Source: JAIEPT01 sp038217425 (GTDB taxonomy: Bacteria; Planctomycetota; Planctomycetia; Gemmatales; Gemmataceae). Taken from it: a stretch of DNA of 64,000 bases. The translations under genes were made by a program, and so were the position numbers. This document shows positions 50,525 through 59,909 of this stretch, piece after piece. Under the pieces are notes generated by a model. The model was not told where the DNA came from and did not search any database. It was given only the letters and a program-made list of their open reading frames with translations. The stretch lies in NCBI GenBank assembly GCA_038217425.1, contig JBBQPM010000004.1, positions 76,772 through 140,771 of the forward strand, read 5' to 3'. How positions within the stretch are numbered: the stretch's first letter is position 1; each line of letters begins with the position of its first letter.

Positions 50525-53499
50525 TCCACCTGCAGCTGAATCCAGTCGAGCGGCGACACCTCCAGCGTGATGGCGTCGCCGACGATGCTGGTGTCGTTAA
50601 GAAAGTCTCCCTTGCCGTTGAGCACCACCGCTCGCTTGGGATCGCGGAAGCAGCGGAACTCGGCATGCCCGGAGTTTGCAGTGCATTCCAGGATCTGCGC
50701 GGTGATCGCGTGCTCGGGCTCCGTCGGCGCGGGGGTCCCTTCGGGCCGGGTTTCGCGTTTGCCGGGGAGCAATCGCGTGATGAGGAAGTTGGGCATGTCC
50801 ATGTGGAAGAGCCAACCGGAGCTGCCGATGTGCGGCGGACCTTTCGTCGTCGGCACCTGCGCGAGCGGCGAATGGAGCCCCAGCGCGGTAAGGGCCGGGA
50901 CGTCGCGGTCGAGGCTGATGCCCAGCTCGAACGTCGTCGTCTTTTCCCCTTCGGGAATGAGGAGCACGTCGATCATTCGGCCCTCTTGTCTTTGATGGAA
51001 GGGCAAGCCGCCGGTGATGATGGTGGTGCCGAACTGGCCGATGCGGAGGTCGAGATACTCAGCGGTCTGCGGGCGCGGATGACTCGAGATGTGTCGCGAG
51101 CCGTGGATGCCGCGAACGAGGAGGGTGCGTTCGTCGCGCCAGGCGAAGCGGGCGCCGAAGTAGGCGTTCCAGCCATAGCCCGCGGCGGCTTGCACCGGTT
51201 CGAGTTCGATCTTCATCTCGAGCAGCGGCCTGCCGAGCCAGGTGCGCAGCCGTTGTTTGAAGTTGGCGAGCACCTGGTCCTGCGGGCCGATGATGGTGCC
51301 AATCGAGACGATTTCTGCAAGCGCCGGGCCGGACGAGGTGACGTTGATTTCGGTCGCGACCATCCGGCTGCCGGGGTTGAAGACGAGCTGCTGGCCCAGA
51401 CGGTTGACGCGCGACTTGTGGTCGCGAATGGCCTTGAGACCGCCGGTCGCGGCATCGACTTCGACTTCGAAGAACTCGTTGCGAATGGTGAGCGTCTGCT
51501 CGTCGCCGAGCTTCATGCGCGACGGCATCGGGGGCGTGTTGGGTGTCCCTTCTTTCGGAATCCAGGTAAAGCCAAAGGCGGGGACTTCAACGACGACGCG
51601 CAGCAAATTGCCGTCGAGCTGGCACGCCTTCACGGGCCCCTCGACCGGAATCGGATGCTTGCTCCCTTCGATTTCCAGCGCAATTCGGCGGGCGAAACCG
51701 CACGGGTTGAGGAGCATGGTGCCGGGCTGATCGTCCTTGGCCCTGGCCTGCAGCCGGGCGGCCAACGTCTCGGCGACGGTCTTCTCGAGTTCCGTGAGTC
51801 CGCCCGGCTCGGTGCCGAGCTGGGCCTGCGACTCGAAGACGTTCTCGAGGCTGACGAGCGTGTCGTCCACGAGCAGGGTGTCGCCGGCGCCAGCGAGGGC
51901 GCGGTACAGGGCGGCGAACGTCCAGCAGCCGTCGAGTCGGCGTCGCAAACGCAGATGGCGTGCGAAACCGCTCACGGGGTCGTCGAGCTTGGCCTCGATC
52001 CGTTTGCTGAGCACGTCGTGATGCAAATCGTCGGCGGCGAGCGGCGGCGGATACTCGCCCGGCATCACATCCGTCATGAACTTCGAAAACGTCTCCCACG
52101 TCCCCAGCACCGGCGCCAGCTTGCCCAGGGCGATCAGGTCGCGATACCACGGCAATTCCGGTTCGCCCTTGTGCACGAAGAACATCAGCGCGTTGTGATC
52201 TTCGCGCGTCGTCTTGTACCAGGTGTTCCCGAGATTGAAGAACGTCTCGGCCAACGACGCCTTCTTGGGCGGACGCACGAACGCGTAGACTTCCTTGCCG
52301 TCGGGCGACGTCCAGCTCACGACGGCGTTGGTGTATGTCGGCACCGCGGAGTCTTCGTCGAACGTGAGAAACAGCGTCCGCGTCAGGCCGTGCGTGCTGA
52401 GGGCGAGCGGCAACATCGGATGGTAGCCGAACTCGCGGCGGCCGAAGACGCGGATCTCCCGGCCGAGCAGGCGCTGGGCGGTTCTCAACCCGTGGCTCAG
52501 ATTCCAGACCTGCGAATCCCACGGCAGCAGATGATCGGGCCGATCGAGATACAGGCCGCCGACGATTTCGATGAGTTCGCTCTGCACCTGCGTCTTGAGA
52601 AGCTGAAACAGTTCCGGCTTGCGGTTCGAACATTTCTCGAGGTCGGCGGACGAGGCGAGGATGTTGCAGGCCAGGCCCAGCTCGACCGGCGACGGCAGCG
52701 GCGCGTCAAACTTCTCCGGATCGAGCAGATGCAAATCGAGCAGATGAATGTTGACGGGGTAGAGAACCTCCCGGGCCGAGAGGAGCTTCATGGCGGCGGC
52801 TTGCAGATGCTTGAGCCAGGCGTCGACGGGGGGCGGCGGCGGCGGTTCCGGCGGCGGCGGTAGATCGTCCGGGTTGAAGCTGGGCGGTTCGTCCGTCGGT
52901 AGATCTTCGGTGACCGCGACCGCCGCCTGCGTCATCTCGGCCGTCGTCGGCTCCGCGGGCTTGGGCGCTTCCGGAGCGATCATCGCCCGCAGCGCGCTTT
53001 GCACTTCCTCCCAGAACGCAGCCGCCTCCAGCAAATTCTCATGCTCCATCGCCTCGGCGAGCGTCCCCTGCATCAGGTAGCCCATGCCCAGCCCGAAGAA
53101 GAGCGACATGAGATCGGCCGGCAGATCGTCGAGCGCCTCGGGCAATCCCAGCTTCGGCGCCCCCTCCGCGTTCAAGGCCGCCTTCAGCGCTTCGAGCGTC
53201 GCCGGGCGGTCCGGCGTGGCGGCGAACGTGATCGCCCCCGCTGCCTGCACGCGCGCCGGCCAATCGTCCGGCAAATAAACCGGCGGCGTCGTCGGCACCA
53301 CGTAGACAAACCCCGCCTTCGGGTTCTCGTGATCGTACGGCTGCTCCACCCGCGGCGGGCCCTGCGCCTCGAACAAGAGCGCCGGATGCCACAGCGCCGT
53401 GTACGCGTTCAGCCAGCTCGCCATGTCCTCTTCCGCGAGCGTGAGCGGGTATTGGCCGGGATACTTGTACGGACTCAGAAGCAGCAGTTCATGACTCAT
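50518..53499 (-). CDS. GH38-like alpha-mannosidase family protein, atypical
   Basis: A 993-aa protein. The C-terminal half resembles GH38 C-terminal beta domains (LTIRNEFFEVEVDAATGGLK, followed by distinct beta strands). A central segment resembles the GH38/GH57 barrel (QSELIEIVGGLYLDRPDHL, FGRREFGYHPMLPLAL). The N-terminal 250 residues are unfamiliar and contain a long Pro-rich run near residue 220. The typical HxD metal motif near the N-terminus was not found, so enzymatic activity is uncertain. There is no signal peptide. It sits in an operon between a 96-aa protein and scpB. Confidence 0.65.
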   Translation of the reverse strand: MSHELLLLSPYKYPGQYPLTLAEEDMASWLNAYTALWHPALLFEAQGPPRVEQPYDHENPKAGFVYVVPTTPPVYLPDDWPARVQAAGAITFAATPDRPATLEALKAALNAEGAPKLGLPEALDDLPADLMSLFFGLGMGYLMQGTLAEAMEHENLLEAAAFWEEVQSALRAMIAPEAPKPAEPTTAEMTQAAVAVTEDLPTDEPPSFNPDDLPPPPEPPPPPPVDAWLKHLQAAAMKLLSAREVLYPVNIHLLDLHLLDPEKFDAPLPSPVELGLACNILASSADLEKCSNRKPELFQLLKTQVQSELIEIVGGLYLDRPDHLLPWDSQVWNLSHGLRTAQRLLGREIRVFGRREFGYHPMLPLALSTHGLTRTLFLTFDEDSAVPTYTNAVVSWTSPDGKEVYAFVRPPKKASLAETFFNLGNTWYKTTREDHNALMFFVHKGEPELPWYRDLIALGKLAPVLGTWETFSKFMTDVMPGEYPPPLAADDLHHDVLSKRIEAKLDDPVSGFARHLRLRRRLDGCWTFAALYRALAGAGDTLLVDDTLVSLENVFESQAQLGTEPGGLTELEKTVAETLAARLQARAKDDQPGTMLLNPCGFARRIALEIEGSKHPIPVEGPVKACQLDGNLLRVVVEVPAFGFTWIPKEGTPNTPPMPSRMKLGDEQTLTIRNEFFEVEVDAATGGLKAIRDHKSRVNRLGQQLVFNPGSRMVATEINVTSSGPALAEIVSIGTIIGPQDQVLANFKQRLRTWLGRPLLEMKIELEPVQAAAGYGWNAYFGARFAWRDERTLLVRGIHGSRHISSHPRPQTAEYLDLRIGQFGTTIITGGLPFHQRQEGRMIDVLLIPEGEKTTTFELGISLDRDVPALTALGLHSPLAQVPTTKGPPHIGSSGWLFHMDMPNFLITRLLPGKRETRPEGTPAPTEPEHAITAQILECTANSGHAEFRCFRDPKRAVVLNGKGDFLNDTSIVGDAITLEVSPLDWIQLQVEW

Positions 53500-53509
53500 G
53501 GAATTTGTT

Positions 53510-53800
53510 TCATGTCAGGACGCGGACCTTGGTGTGCTCGTCGACCGCGATCGAACTCATTTCCTTGTTATCTTTCGTGAAGTGAATGATCGGCACGATG
53601 ATGTCGTCCGCCGCAACCCGGTCCGTGGCGATGCCGGTTGCCAGCGAATCGACGTGACGAAACACGCCGGTCGCCACCGCGTTCCACGTCTTGAAACCGA
53701 CGCGCATCATCTGCGTGATCTCAATCCGCTGACCCGCCTTCAGATTCGCGATCGTCTCGGCGAGGTCCGCACGCATCGGCTTGCTTGAATAGGTAATCAT
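53510..53800 (-). CDS. Conserved-looking small protein, 96 aa
   Basis: The ATG at 53800 overlaps the ilvN stop codon by 4 nt (ATGA). The product looks like a small mixed alpha/beta domain: a helix ETIANLKAGQRIEIT, then strands MRVGFKTWNAVATGVFRHV and DIIVPIIHFTKDN. The composition and spacing suggest a beta-barrel binding domain. No family was recognised. Its position after ilvN suggests a translationally coupled partner. Confidence 0.75.
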   Translation of the reverse strand: MITYSSKPMRADLAETIANLKAGQRIEITQMMRVGFKTWNAVATGVFRHVDSLATGIATDRVAADDIIVPIIHFTKDNKEMSSIAVDEHTKVRVLT

Positions 53801-54297
53801 GACTCGGTCTCCACATTCTTGACCCGGCCGCGAACCAGCGCGATGCGTCCCGTGCGGGCCAGGCCCAGGATCGTGTACGGTTTCATGAGTTCGACGAACG
53901 CGTCGATCTTGGAGTCCTGCCCCGAGATTTCGACCATGAGCGTATCCTCGGTGACGTCGACGACTCGGCCGCGAAACATCTCGATGAGCAGGGCGATCTC
54001 GACGCGCTGGGCGGCGGTCGCGGAGACCTTGATGAGCATGATCTCGCGTTCGACGTGGTTCTCGGAGGTGATGTCCTCGACGCGCACGACAGTGATGATC
54101 TTTTCGAGCTGTTTGCGTACCTGTTCGAGCATGGAGGCGCCGCCGTTGACGACGAAGGTCATGCGCGAGAATTCGTGCTGTTCGGTTTCGCAGACGGCGA
54201 GGGAATCAATGTTGTAGCCTCGGGAAGCGAGCATACCGGAGACTTGACAGAGCACGCCGGGTTGGTTTTGCACCAAAGCGGACAGCACATGACGCAT
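53797..54297 (-). CDS. ilvN: Acetolactate synthase small (regulatory) subunit
   Basis: The small subunit activates acetohydroxyacid synthase and gives feedback inhibition by valine. The 166-aa protein starts at 54297 (AAGGA upstream). An N-terminal ACT domain (LVQNQPGVLCQVSGMLASRG, YNIDSLAV) and the family C-terminal domain (VEISGQDSKIDAFVELMKPY, LARTGRIALVRG) are complete. It heads an operon with a 96-aa protein, a GH38-like gene and scpB. The catalytic subunit ilvB and ilvC are not adjacent. Confidence 0.96.
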   Translation of the reverse strand: MRHVLSALVQNQPGVLCQVSGMLASRGYNIDSLAVCETEQHEFSRMTFVVNGGASMLEQVRKQLEKIITVVRVEDITSENHVEREIMLIKVSATAAQRVEIALLIEMFRGRVVDVTEDTLMVEISGQDSKIDAFVELMKPYTILGLARTGRIALVRGRVKNVETES

Positions 54298-54396
54298 GAT
54301 GGATCCTTGAAAGAGCCTGGGGTTCGATGAGAGTAGGATATGGAGAAGGTGCAGGAGGGCAAAGGTTCGCGGAATCCGCGCGCGTGCATGTGCACG

Positions 54397-54513
54397 AAAG
54401 CCCAGGGATGGCTATCCCTGGGGAAACCCGAAGTGATCTTGATTTTTTGGCTCGCAACTTCCGAAAGTGACGGCGCGCGGCACGTTTCCCAGGGACAGCC
54501 TTCCCTGGGCTTT
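54397..54513. repeat. Paired GCCCAGGGA hairpins
   Basis: Two short hairpins, CCCAGGGATGGCTATCCCTGGG (split as CCCAGGGAT/ATCCCTGGG, 54401-54423) and CCCAGGGA/TCCCTGGG (54488-54509), lie 64 nt apart. Their outer flanks AAAGCCCAGGG and CCCTGGGCTTT make a larger inverted repeat. The element lies upstream of ilvN and at the 3' end of the lipoprotein gene. Confidence 0.8.
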
Positions 54514-54521
54514 CACGGCGC

Positions 54522-54947
54522 TTATTGTTTCGGAAGGGGCCGACCGATTTGTTCGCCGCGGTCGCGGAGAATCTGGCCTTGCTGAATGAGCCCCTCGCCC
54601 GAGAACGGCTGCAGCGGCACCGGCTGGACCGCGACGTAGTGGATGTCGCGGATGTTGAACGGCAGCAAATTCTCGCTGATGAAATCGAGCAACGGCAGCT
54701 CGTACCACGGCGTCTTGGCCTGATACGAGACGGTCTGCGTTTCGAAGCCGTCCTTGATGATCTTGAAGTCGTATTTGCCGTAGTAGGTGAACGGAACGTC
54801 GACGGGCAAGCTGCCGACGCGGTTGTTTTGCGGATCGAGGACGGTCGCCCCGGCCATCTCGGGCGCCTGCGAGTAAATCACGAATCGGCGTTCGACGCAG
54901 CCGGTGAGCAGGCCGCACAAGCCGAGAATGAGCCAACCGCGCGTCAT
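54522..54947 (-). CDS. PEGA-domain lipoprotein
   Basis: A 141-aa protein starting at the ATG at 54947 (GGAG 6 nt upstream). The lipobox LLTGC places the lipid-modified cysteine at residue 17. Residues 30-75 resemble a PEGA domain (GATVLDPQNNRVGSLPVDVP, then YDFKIIKDGFETQ), a small surface beta module. The C-terminal part is a short tail with two turns. It lies 74 nt downstream of the DUF1553 gene on the same strand. Function unknown; an outer- or inner-membrane-attached adaptor is likely. Confidence 0.8.
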   Translation of the reverse strand: MTRGWLILGLCGLLTGCVERRFVIYSQAPEMAGATVLDPQNNRVGSLPVDVPFTYYGKYDFKIIKDGFETQTVSYQAKTPWYELPLLDFISENLLPFNIRDIHYVAVQPVPLQPFSGEGLIQQGQILRDRGEQIGRPLPKQ

Positions 54948-55021
54948 GTGTACTCCGAGAAAAAGGGCACGGGGCGCGGGTATAGCGTGCGGCTCGGCAG
55001 CGGTCAAGATCGATTTGCGGG

Positions 55022-58000
55022 TCACTCCTTCGTGATGACTTCGTCCAGGTTGAACAGCGTGTTCGCAAGCGCCGTGTAGGCCGCCAACTGGGACACGTCC
55101 AGATTCCGATTGTGAGGCGATTCACCCATGGCGAGCAGCTTGATCGCCGCCTCGCGATGCTTCTGATAATGATGCAGATGTCTTGTGAAACCGCTTATCA
55201 GAATCCCCCGCTCGAGCTTCGTCGGCACACGTCCCGTCGTTGACCGGAACATCGTGCCGATCGGATCCTGGTTCTTCATGGCCCGCTGAGCAAGATTCCG
55301 CGCGGCTTCCACGAACGTCACGTCGTTGAGCAGATTGAGCGCCTGCAGCGGCGTGTTGGTTCGGCTCTCGCGCACCACGCACGTCTCGCGATTGGCGGCG
55401 TCGAATGTCGTCATGCTCGGCGGGGCCACGGTTCGCTTCCAGAACGTGTACATGCCGCGACGATAGAGGTTCTCCCCCTTGTCGTGGCCATCTTCGTCGA
55501 GGCCGTGCAGTTCTTTCGCGAGCCCCGCGGGTTGATAGGGTCGCACGGACGGGCCGCCGATCTTCTCGACGAGCAAACCGCTGACGAAGAGCGCCTGATC
55601 GCGAATCATCTCGGCCGACAGCCGCAAACGGGGGCCGCGCGCGAGCAGGCGATTCTCGGGATCGCGTTGCAGCAGGGTGGGCTGCAGCTTCGACGATTGC
55701 TGATACGTGGCGCTCATGACGATGGTCTTGAGGAGTCGGCGGATGTCCCAGTCCTTTTCGAAGTTGAGGGCGAGCCAGTCGAGCAGTTCCGGATGCGAGG
55801 GCCATTCCCCCTGGGCGCCGAAATCCTCGACCGACTTGACGATGCCGGTGCCGAAGAGCATCTGCCAATGCCGATTGACGGCGACGCGGGCGGTGAGCGG
55901 ATGTCCGGGTTGCACGAGCCACTTGGCGAAGGCAAGGCGATCCGGAATTCGTTTAGCGCTCGCATCAAGGACCGCGGGGACGCCACGTTCGACGCGGGCG
56001 CCGAGCTTATCGTATTCGCCGCGGAGGAGAATGTGCGCCGGCCGCGGCGGAGTCATTTCCTGCATGACCATCGACGTCGGAATCGCGTCGTCGAATTTCT
56101 GCAACGCATCGCGCGTGACGGTGACTCTGGCGACGAGCGCCTTGACGTCCTCGGGGGCGTGTTTCTCGAGGAAGTACCAACGGAGTTTGTAAGACTCAGC
56201 AGGCGTTCGATTTTCGGGGATTCGACTACGAATGTTGCCAATCCCGTCGAGTGCCAATGCTGCAACTTCCTCAGGTGTGATGACTCCGCGAAAAATCAGT
56301 ACGTCTTCGATCTGTCCGTTGAAATTCTGCGTCGGGTCGGCGCCGACGCGGAACGGTTCCTTGGTGGTGATGTCCTGATTCAGATCGTCCAGATTCACCT
56401 TGAGCGGCTCGGCCTTGCCATTCACATATAGCTTGATGCCGCTCGCCAAGCGCGACGCGTCGTAGGTAAACATGACGTGCTGCCATTTTCGGAGTTCGAC
56501 GGTGCCGACGGTCTCTACGCGAATCGCATCATCGAGCCAACGTTTGGCGAAATGAAGATGGATCTTGCCGTCCTTGATGAGCAACTGATAACCCGCGGCT
56601 CGATCGTTATCTTCCACCTTCGACAATATGGGTCCCGCTTCCGCGTTTTCCGCACGGAGTCGAACGGCGATCGAGAAGCGTTCGAAGAAGCTAAAGCCCG
56701 CGACGTCCTCGACGTTTCCGCCGTCTTCTCGACTGTAAGTAGGTTTGCCTTTCACGAACAAGTCGTCGAACGTCGTCAAATGATGCAGGCGGCGAGCGGG
56801 AGTCCAATGCTCATCGACAGTAGATTTCTGGGACTCCCACTCGCTCTGCAATTTCGCAATCCGCGGGTCCACCTTCGCCAGCGCCGCCTCCGCTTCCTTC
56901 ACGTCGCGCTGGAACTCCGCGAGGCGCTTCGCTTGCTCCTTCGTCGGCGCCTTCACGACCGGCGGCGAGTTGCCGTACTTGATCGCCTTGCCGCGCTCCG
57001 GGACGTTGTTGAAGTACGCGAAGAGTTGGTAGAACTCCTTCTGCGTCAGTGGGTCGTACTTGTGATCGTGACAGCGGGCGCAGCCCATCGTCAGGCCGAG
57101 CCAGACCGTGCTCGTCGTGTCGACGCGGTCCACGACGTACTCGGCCGCGTATTCCTCGGGAATGACGCCCCCTTCCGAGTTCAGGCGATGATTTCGATTG
57201 AAGCCGGTCGCAATCTTCTGGTCGAGCGTGGCCTCTGGGAGTAAGTCGCCGGCGAGCTGCTCGATGGTGAACTGATCGAACGGCATGTTGGCGTTGTAGG
57301 CCTCGATGACCCAGTCGCGCCAGCGATGCATCGTGCGCGGGCCGTCGTTCTGGTAGCCGTTGGTGTCGGCGTAGCGGGCGGCGTCGAGCCAGCGCTGCGC
57401 CATCCGTTCCCCATACCGCGGCGACTTCAGCAAGCGATCGACGACCTTCTCAAACGCATCAGCCGACGAATCGTTCACGAACGCGTCGATCTCCGCAGGG
57501 GTCGCCGGCAGGCCCGTGAGATCGAGCGACACCCGGCGAATCAGCGTCACGCGATCGGCGGCGGGCGACGGCTTTAACCCGTCGCGCTCGAGCCGCTCGA
57601 GAACGAAGTGGTCGACGCCATTCTTGGGCCAGGCCTTGTCCTTGACAGCTGGCAAAGCGGAACGCGTCGGCGGCAGGAACGCCCAGTGCTTCTGATACTT
57701 CGCCCCCTCGGCGATCCAGCGGCGCAGCAGTTCGACCTGCTCCTGCTTGAGCGGCGTCGTCGAGTTCGCCGGCGGCATCCGCAATTCCGGATCAGCTGAG
57801 AGAATGCGCTGCAGGACCAGGCTCTTCTCGGGTTTGCCGGGGACGATCGCGTGCCCCTCGTCCCGCTCGGCGTACGAGTCGGCGGTGTCGAGTCGCAGCT
57901 TGGCCTTGCGCTGCGAGACGTCGGGCCCGTGGCAATGGAAGCAGGCGTCGGAAAGCAGCGGCCGAATGTCGCGGTTGAAGTCGATCGGCCTGGCCTGAGC

Positions 58001-58048
58001 CGGGGACGACGCGGCGAACAGCGCGACGAGAAAGAGTGTGCGTTTCAT
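55022..58048 (-). CDS. PSCyt1-DUF1549-LamG-DUF1553 planctomycete cytochrome protein
   Basis: A 1008-aa exported protein with a signal peptide (residues 1-19) and a haem-binding CFHCH motif near residue 37 (PSCyt1). Next come DUF1549 (ERDGLKPSPAADRVTLIRR, LDLTGLPATPAEIDAFV), a LamG/concanavalin-like insert (about 410-600) and DUF1553 (ARVAVNRHWQMLFGTGIV, SATYQQSSK, RLSAEMIRDQALFVSGLL). These proteins are expanded in planctomycetes and often paired with DUF1501; the role is probably polysaccharide-linked redox chemistry. A half copy of the CGTTTAGCGCTCGC repeat lies in its coding sequence at 55948-55963. Confidence 0.94.
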   Translation of the reverse strand: MKRTLFLVALFAASSPAQARPIDFNRDIRPLLSDACFHCHGPDVSQRKAKLRLDTADSYAERDEGHAIVPGKPEKSLVLQRILSADPELRMPPANSTTPLKQEQVELLRRWIAEGAKYQKHWAFLPPTRSALPAVKDKAWPKNGVDHFVLERLERDGLKPSPAADRVTLIRRVSLDLTGLPATPAEIDAFVNDSSADAFEKVVDRLLKSPRYGERMAQRWLDAARYADTNGYQNDGPRTMHRWRDWVIEAYNANMPFDQFTIEQLAGDLLPEATLDQKIATGFNRNHRLNSEGGVIPEEYAAEYVVDRVDTTSTVWLGLTMGCARCHDHKYDPLTQKEFYQLFAYFNNVPERGKAIKYGNSPPVVKAPTKEQAKRLAEFQRDVKEAEAALAKVDPRIAKLQSEWESQKSTVDEHWTPARRLHHLTTFDDLFVKGKPTYSREDGGNVEDVAGFSFFERFSIAVRLRAENAEAGPILSKVEDNDRAAGYQLLIKDGKIHLHFAKRWLDDAIRVETVGTVELRKWQHVMFTYDASRLASGIKLYVNGKAEPLKVNLDDLNQDITTKEPFRVGADPTQNFNGQIEDVLIFRGVITPEEVAALALDGIGNIRSRIPENRTPAESYKLRWYFLEKHAPEDVKALVARVTVTRDALQKFDDAIPTSMVMQEMTPPRPAHILLRGEYDKLGARVERGVPAVLDASAKRIPDRLAFAKWLVQPGHPLTARVAVNRHWQMLFGTGIVKSVEDFGAQGEWPSHPELLDWLALNFEKDWDIRRLLKTIVMSATYQQSSKLQPTLLQRDPENRLLARGPRLRLSAEMIRDQALFVSGLLVEKIGGPSVRPYQPAGLAKELHGLDEDGHDKGENLYRRGMYTFWKRTVAPPSMTTFDAANRETCVVRESRTNTPLQALNLLNDVTFVEAARNLAQRAMKNQDPIGTMFRSTTGRVPTKLERGILISGFTRHLHHYQKHREAAIKLLAMGESPHNRNLDVSQLAAYTALANTLFNLDEVITKE

Positions 58049-58207
58049 AGGAGTGATTGTAAACCGCCGTCGCCCCCCGCTTCAAGCAAATAGTGGCGAA
58101 ACGAGCTTTAAGCGGGGCTTCATCCTCGTGGGGGACTTGGCTCCGGCAGGAGCCGGGTCTATCATAAAGATATCTCGCAGAAGTGCCGATCTCTCAGGAG
58201 TTTTAGA

Positions 58208-59020
58208 ATGTCATGTTTTCGCGGCTTTGTCGCTTTTAGCTTGGTCTGTGCGGTGGTGGGATGCACGAAACCGTCCTCGGAAAACCCCGAGGATCTGCTG
58301 CCGCGAATCTTCAAGAATGGGGCCCCCGGGCCCGCCGCAGGTCTCCCTGAACTGCCGGAGGAACTCAAATCGACCGTTCGCGGCGTTGCGCGGCTGGAGG
58401 GGCAGGTTCCCAATCTTGAATCCCTCGAAGAAGCAATGAAGAAAAGCGCTGATGGCTCTGTGTGCCTCGCCATCCCGGACGATAAAGCGTATGAGAAATC
58501 GTCGCAAACCTGGATGGTGAAAGGCGATCTGGTCGAGAACGTCATCGTCTTTCTGGTGCCGCCGGAGGGGAAGCGTTTCAAGGACAAGCTGACGGAAGGG
58601 GACGTGGTCGTCAATCAACCGCGTTGCCAGTTCGAGCCGCACGTCTCGGTGGTTTTACCCGGCCAACGCCTGGTGCTCAAGAACGACTCGGCCGTGTCGC
58701 ACAATGCGAAGACCGAGTTGTTCAACGAATCGGTGGGGCCGAAGAACAGCAAGGAAGTGCCGACGTTAAGGCTCTCGCGAGCGCCGCTGCAGATGGGTTG
58801 CCAGCTGCACGGCTGGATGTCGGGCTACGTTTGGCCGACCGACAATCCGTACACCGCGGTGACGAACTCCAAAGGCGAGTTCGAACTGAAGGATGTGCCG
58901 ACCGACGTGGAATTAACCGTGCGGTACTGGCACGAAGCGAGCAACCGCATGATGACGCTTGGCAAGATGAAGTTCAAGGAAGGCGACAACACCGTAAACA
59001 TCAAGCTGACGCCGAGATAG
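58208..59020 (+). CDS. Cupredoxin-like lipoprotein
   Basis: A 270-aa lipoprotein (lipobox VVGC at the end of a short leader). Residues about 135-215 resemble a cupredoxin: VLPGQRLVLKNDSAVSHNA with a His ligand, then MGCQLHGWMSGYV with Cys, His and Met. That suggests a type 1 copper site used for electron transfer in the periplasm. The last 55 residues form a carboxypeptidase-regulatory-like beta sandwich (TNSKGEFELKDVPTDVELTV). Similar proteins accompany planctomycete redox systems. It is divergent from the cytochrome gene, which suggests a functional link. Confidence 0.75.
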   Translation: MSCFRGFVAFSLVCAVVGCTKPSSENPEDLLPRIFKNGAPGPAAGLPELPEELKSTVRGVARLEGQVPNLESLEEAMKKSADGSVCLAIPDDKAYEKSSQTWMVKGDLVENVIVFLVPPEGKRFKDKLTEGDVVVNQPRCQFEPHVSVVLPGQRLVLKNDSAVSHNAKTELFNESVGPKNSKEVPTLRLSRAPLQMGCQLHGWMSGYVWPTDNPYTAVTNSKGEFELKDVPTDVELTVRYWHEASNRMMTLGKMKFKEGDNTVNIKLTPR

Positions 59021-59096
59021 CGAGGAGTACCAGCCGCCTGGCAAGTGATTCAAGGGTACGAGCCAGGCAGTTGGAATCGGGAAACAGTTGGTTAAT

Positions 59097-59117
59097 GGGG
59101 ATCCTTTTCAGATCCCC
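59097..59117. terminator. Hairpin between convergent genes
   Basis: GGGGATC and GATCCCC form a 7-bp stem around CTTTTCA, between the ends of the cupredoxin-like and DUF4142 genes. A second weak stem (CCTGGC/GCCAGG) lies just before it. Two-way termination is plausible. Confidence 0.45.
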
Positions 59118-59141
59118 GAAGCATCATGCTGAATGGCGAAA

Positions 59142-59909
59142 TCAGCGATCGGGAGCGCTGCTGGATTGAGTTTTCGATGGCGTTCCTTCGAGTTCCCCCA
59201 TGATCTGGTGCAGCCTTTGAAGGTGCTGTTCGATGACGGGATGAGCTTCTTCAAGAACCCGGCGAAGGTCGGGCGAGGCATGTTTCTTGAATACCTGAAC
59301 CGTATCCCAAAGTTCCATATGAGCCGTCAGTTGGGTGCCGATGTAGGCCTTATCGAACTTGGCTTCCTCTTTCTTGTTGAGCATGTTGACGATTGAAACC
59401 GTGCATTGCTCGGCCAATTCCTTTCGAACTTGCAGAATTCCGTGCACCGGCGATCCCTGTGGACCTGCTTGCCCGCTGGCGCCTTGCCCCTGAGGATTCG
59501 TCGGATCTTGCGCATTCGTCGCGGGAGCTTGCTTTTTGTCGCCCGGAGTAGTTTGCGAGTCGTCTTGAGCGTGACTAATCATTACTAGCGGTTTGAGACC
59601 GATCGCTTCGAGTTTCTGTTTGAAGTCCTGATGTTCCTTGATCTCGGCGGCGGCGAACTCCTTGACGGCTTTGTTTTGCGCGCGCTGCGCCGCCACTTTC
59701 GAGACCGCGATCTGTTTCTGGCCATCGAGCATGAGATGGGTTGCGAGCATCGCATCCTTCATCTGAGCCCCTGCCTTTTGATCTCCCTTGGTTGGATTCG
59801 ACTGGTCGTTGTTGCCCGGTTTTCCAGGCGTGCCTTGCCCATAGGCCGAGTTCGTGCTGAACCCGCAGGCAGCCGCCAACAGACATGCCATCATTCGCAT
59901 CTTAAACAT
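59142..59909 (-). CDS. DUF4142 domain protein, exported
   Basis: A 255-aa protein starting at 59909 with a strong AGGAGG. A signal peptide (MRMMACLLAAACGFSTNSAYG) precedes two helical blocks typical of DUF4142, a ferritin-like four-helix family found in many periplasmic stress proteins: QKQIAVSKVAAQRAQNKAVK with EIKEHQDFKQKLE, and TVSIVNMLNKKEEAKFDKAY with HPVIEQHLQRLHQIM. A Gln/Gly/Pro-rich linker of about 50 residues splits them. The linker insertion makes it longer than usual. Function unknown. Confidence 0.85.
   Translation of the reverse strand: MFKMRMMACLLAAACGFSTNSAYGQGTPGKPGNNDQSNPTKGDQKAGAQMKDAMLATHLMLDGQKQIAVSKVAAQRAQNKAVKEFAAAEIKEHQDFKQKLEAIGLKPLVMISHAQDDSQTTPGDKKQAPATNAQDPTNPQGQGASGQAGPQGSPVHGILQVRKELAEQCTVSIVNMLNKKEEAKFDKAYIGTQLTAHMELWDTVQVFKKHASPDLRRVLEEAHPVIEQHLQRLHQIMGELEGTPSKTQSSSAPDR

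Noticed and set aside
50326..52863. Open frame of 845 codons on the plus strand
   Set aside because: Antisense to the GH38-like gene and low-complexity (Arg, Glu, Ala rich), with no ribosome site.
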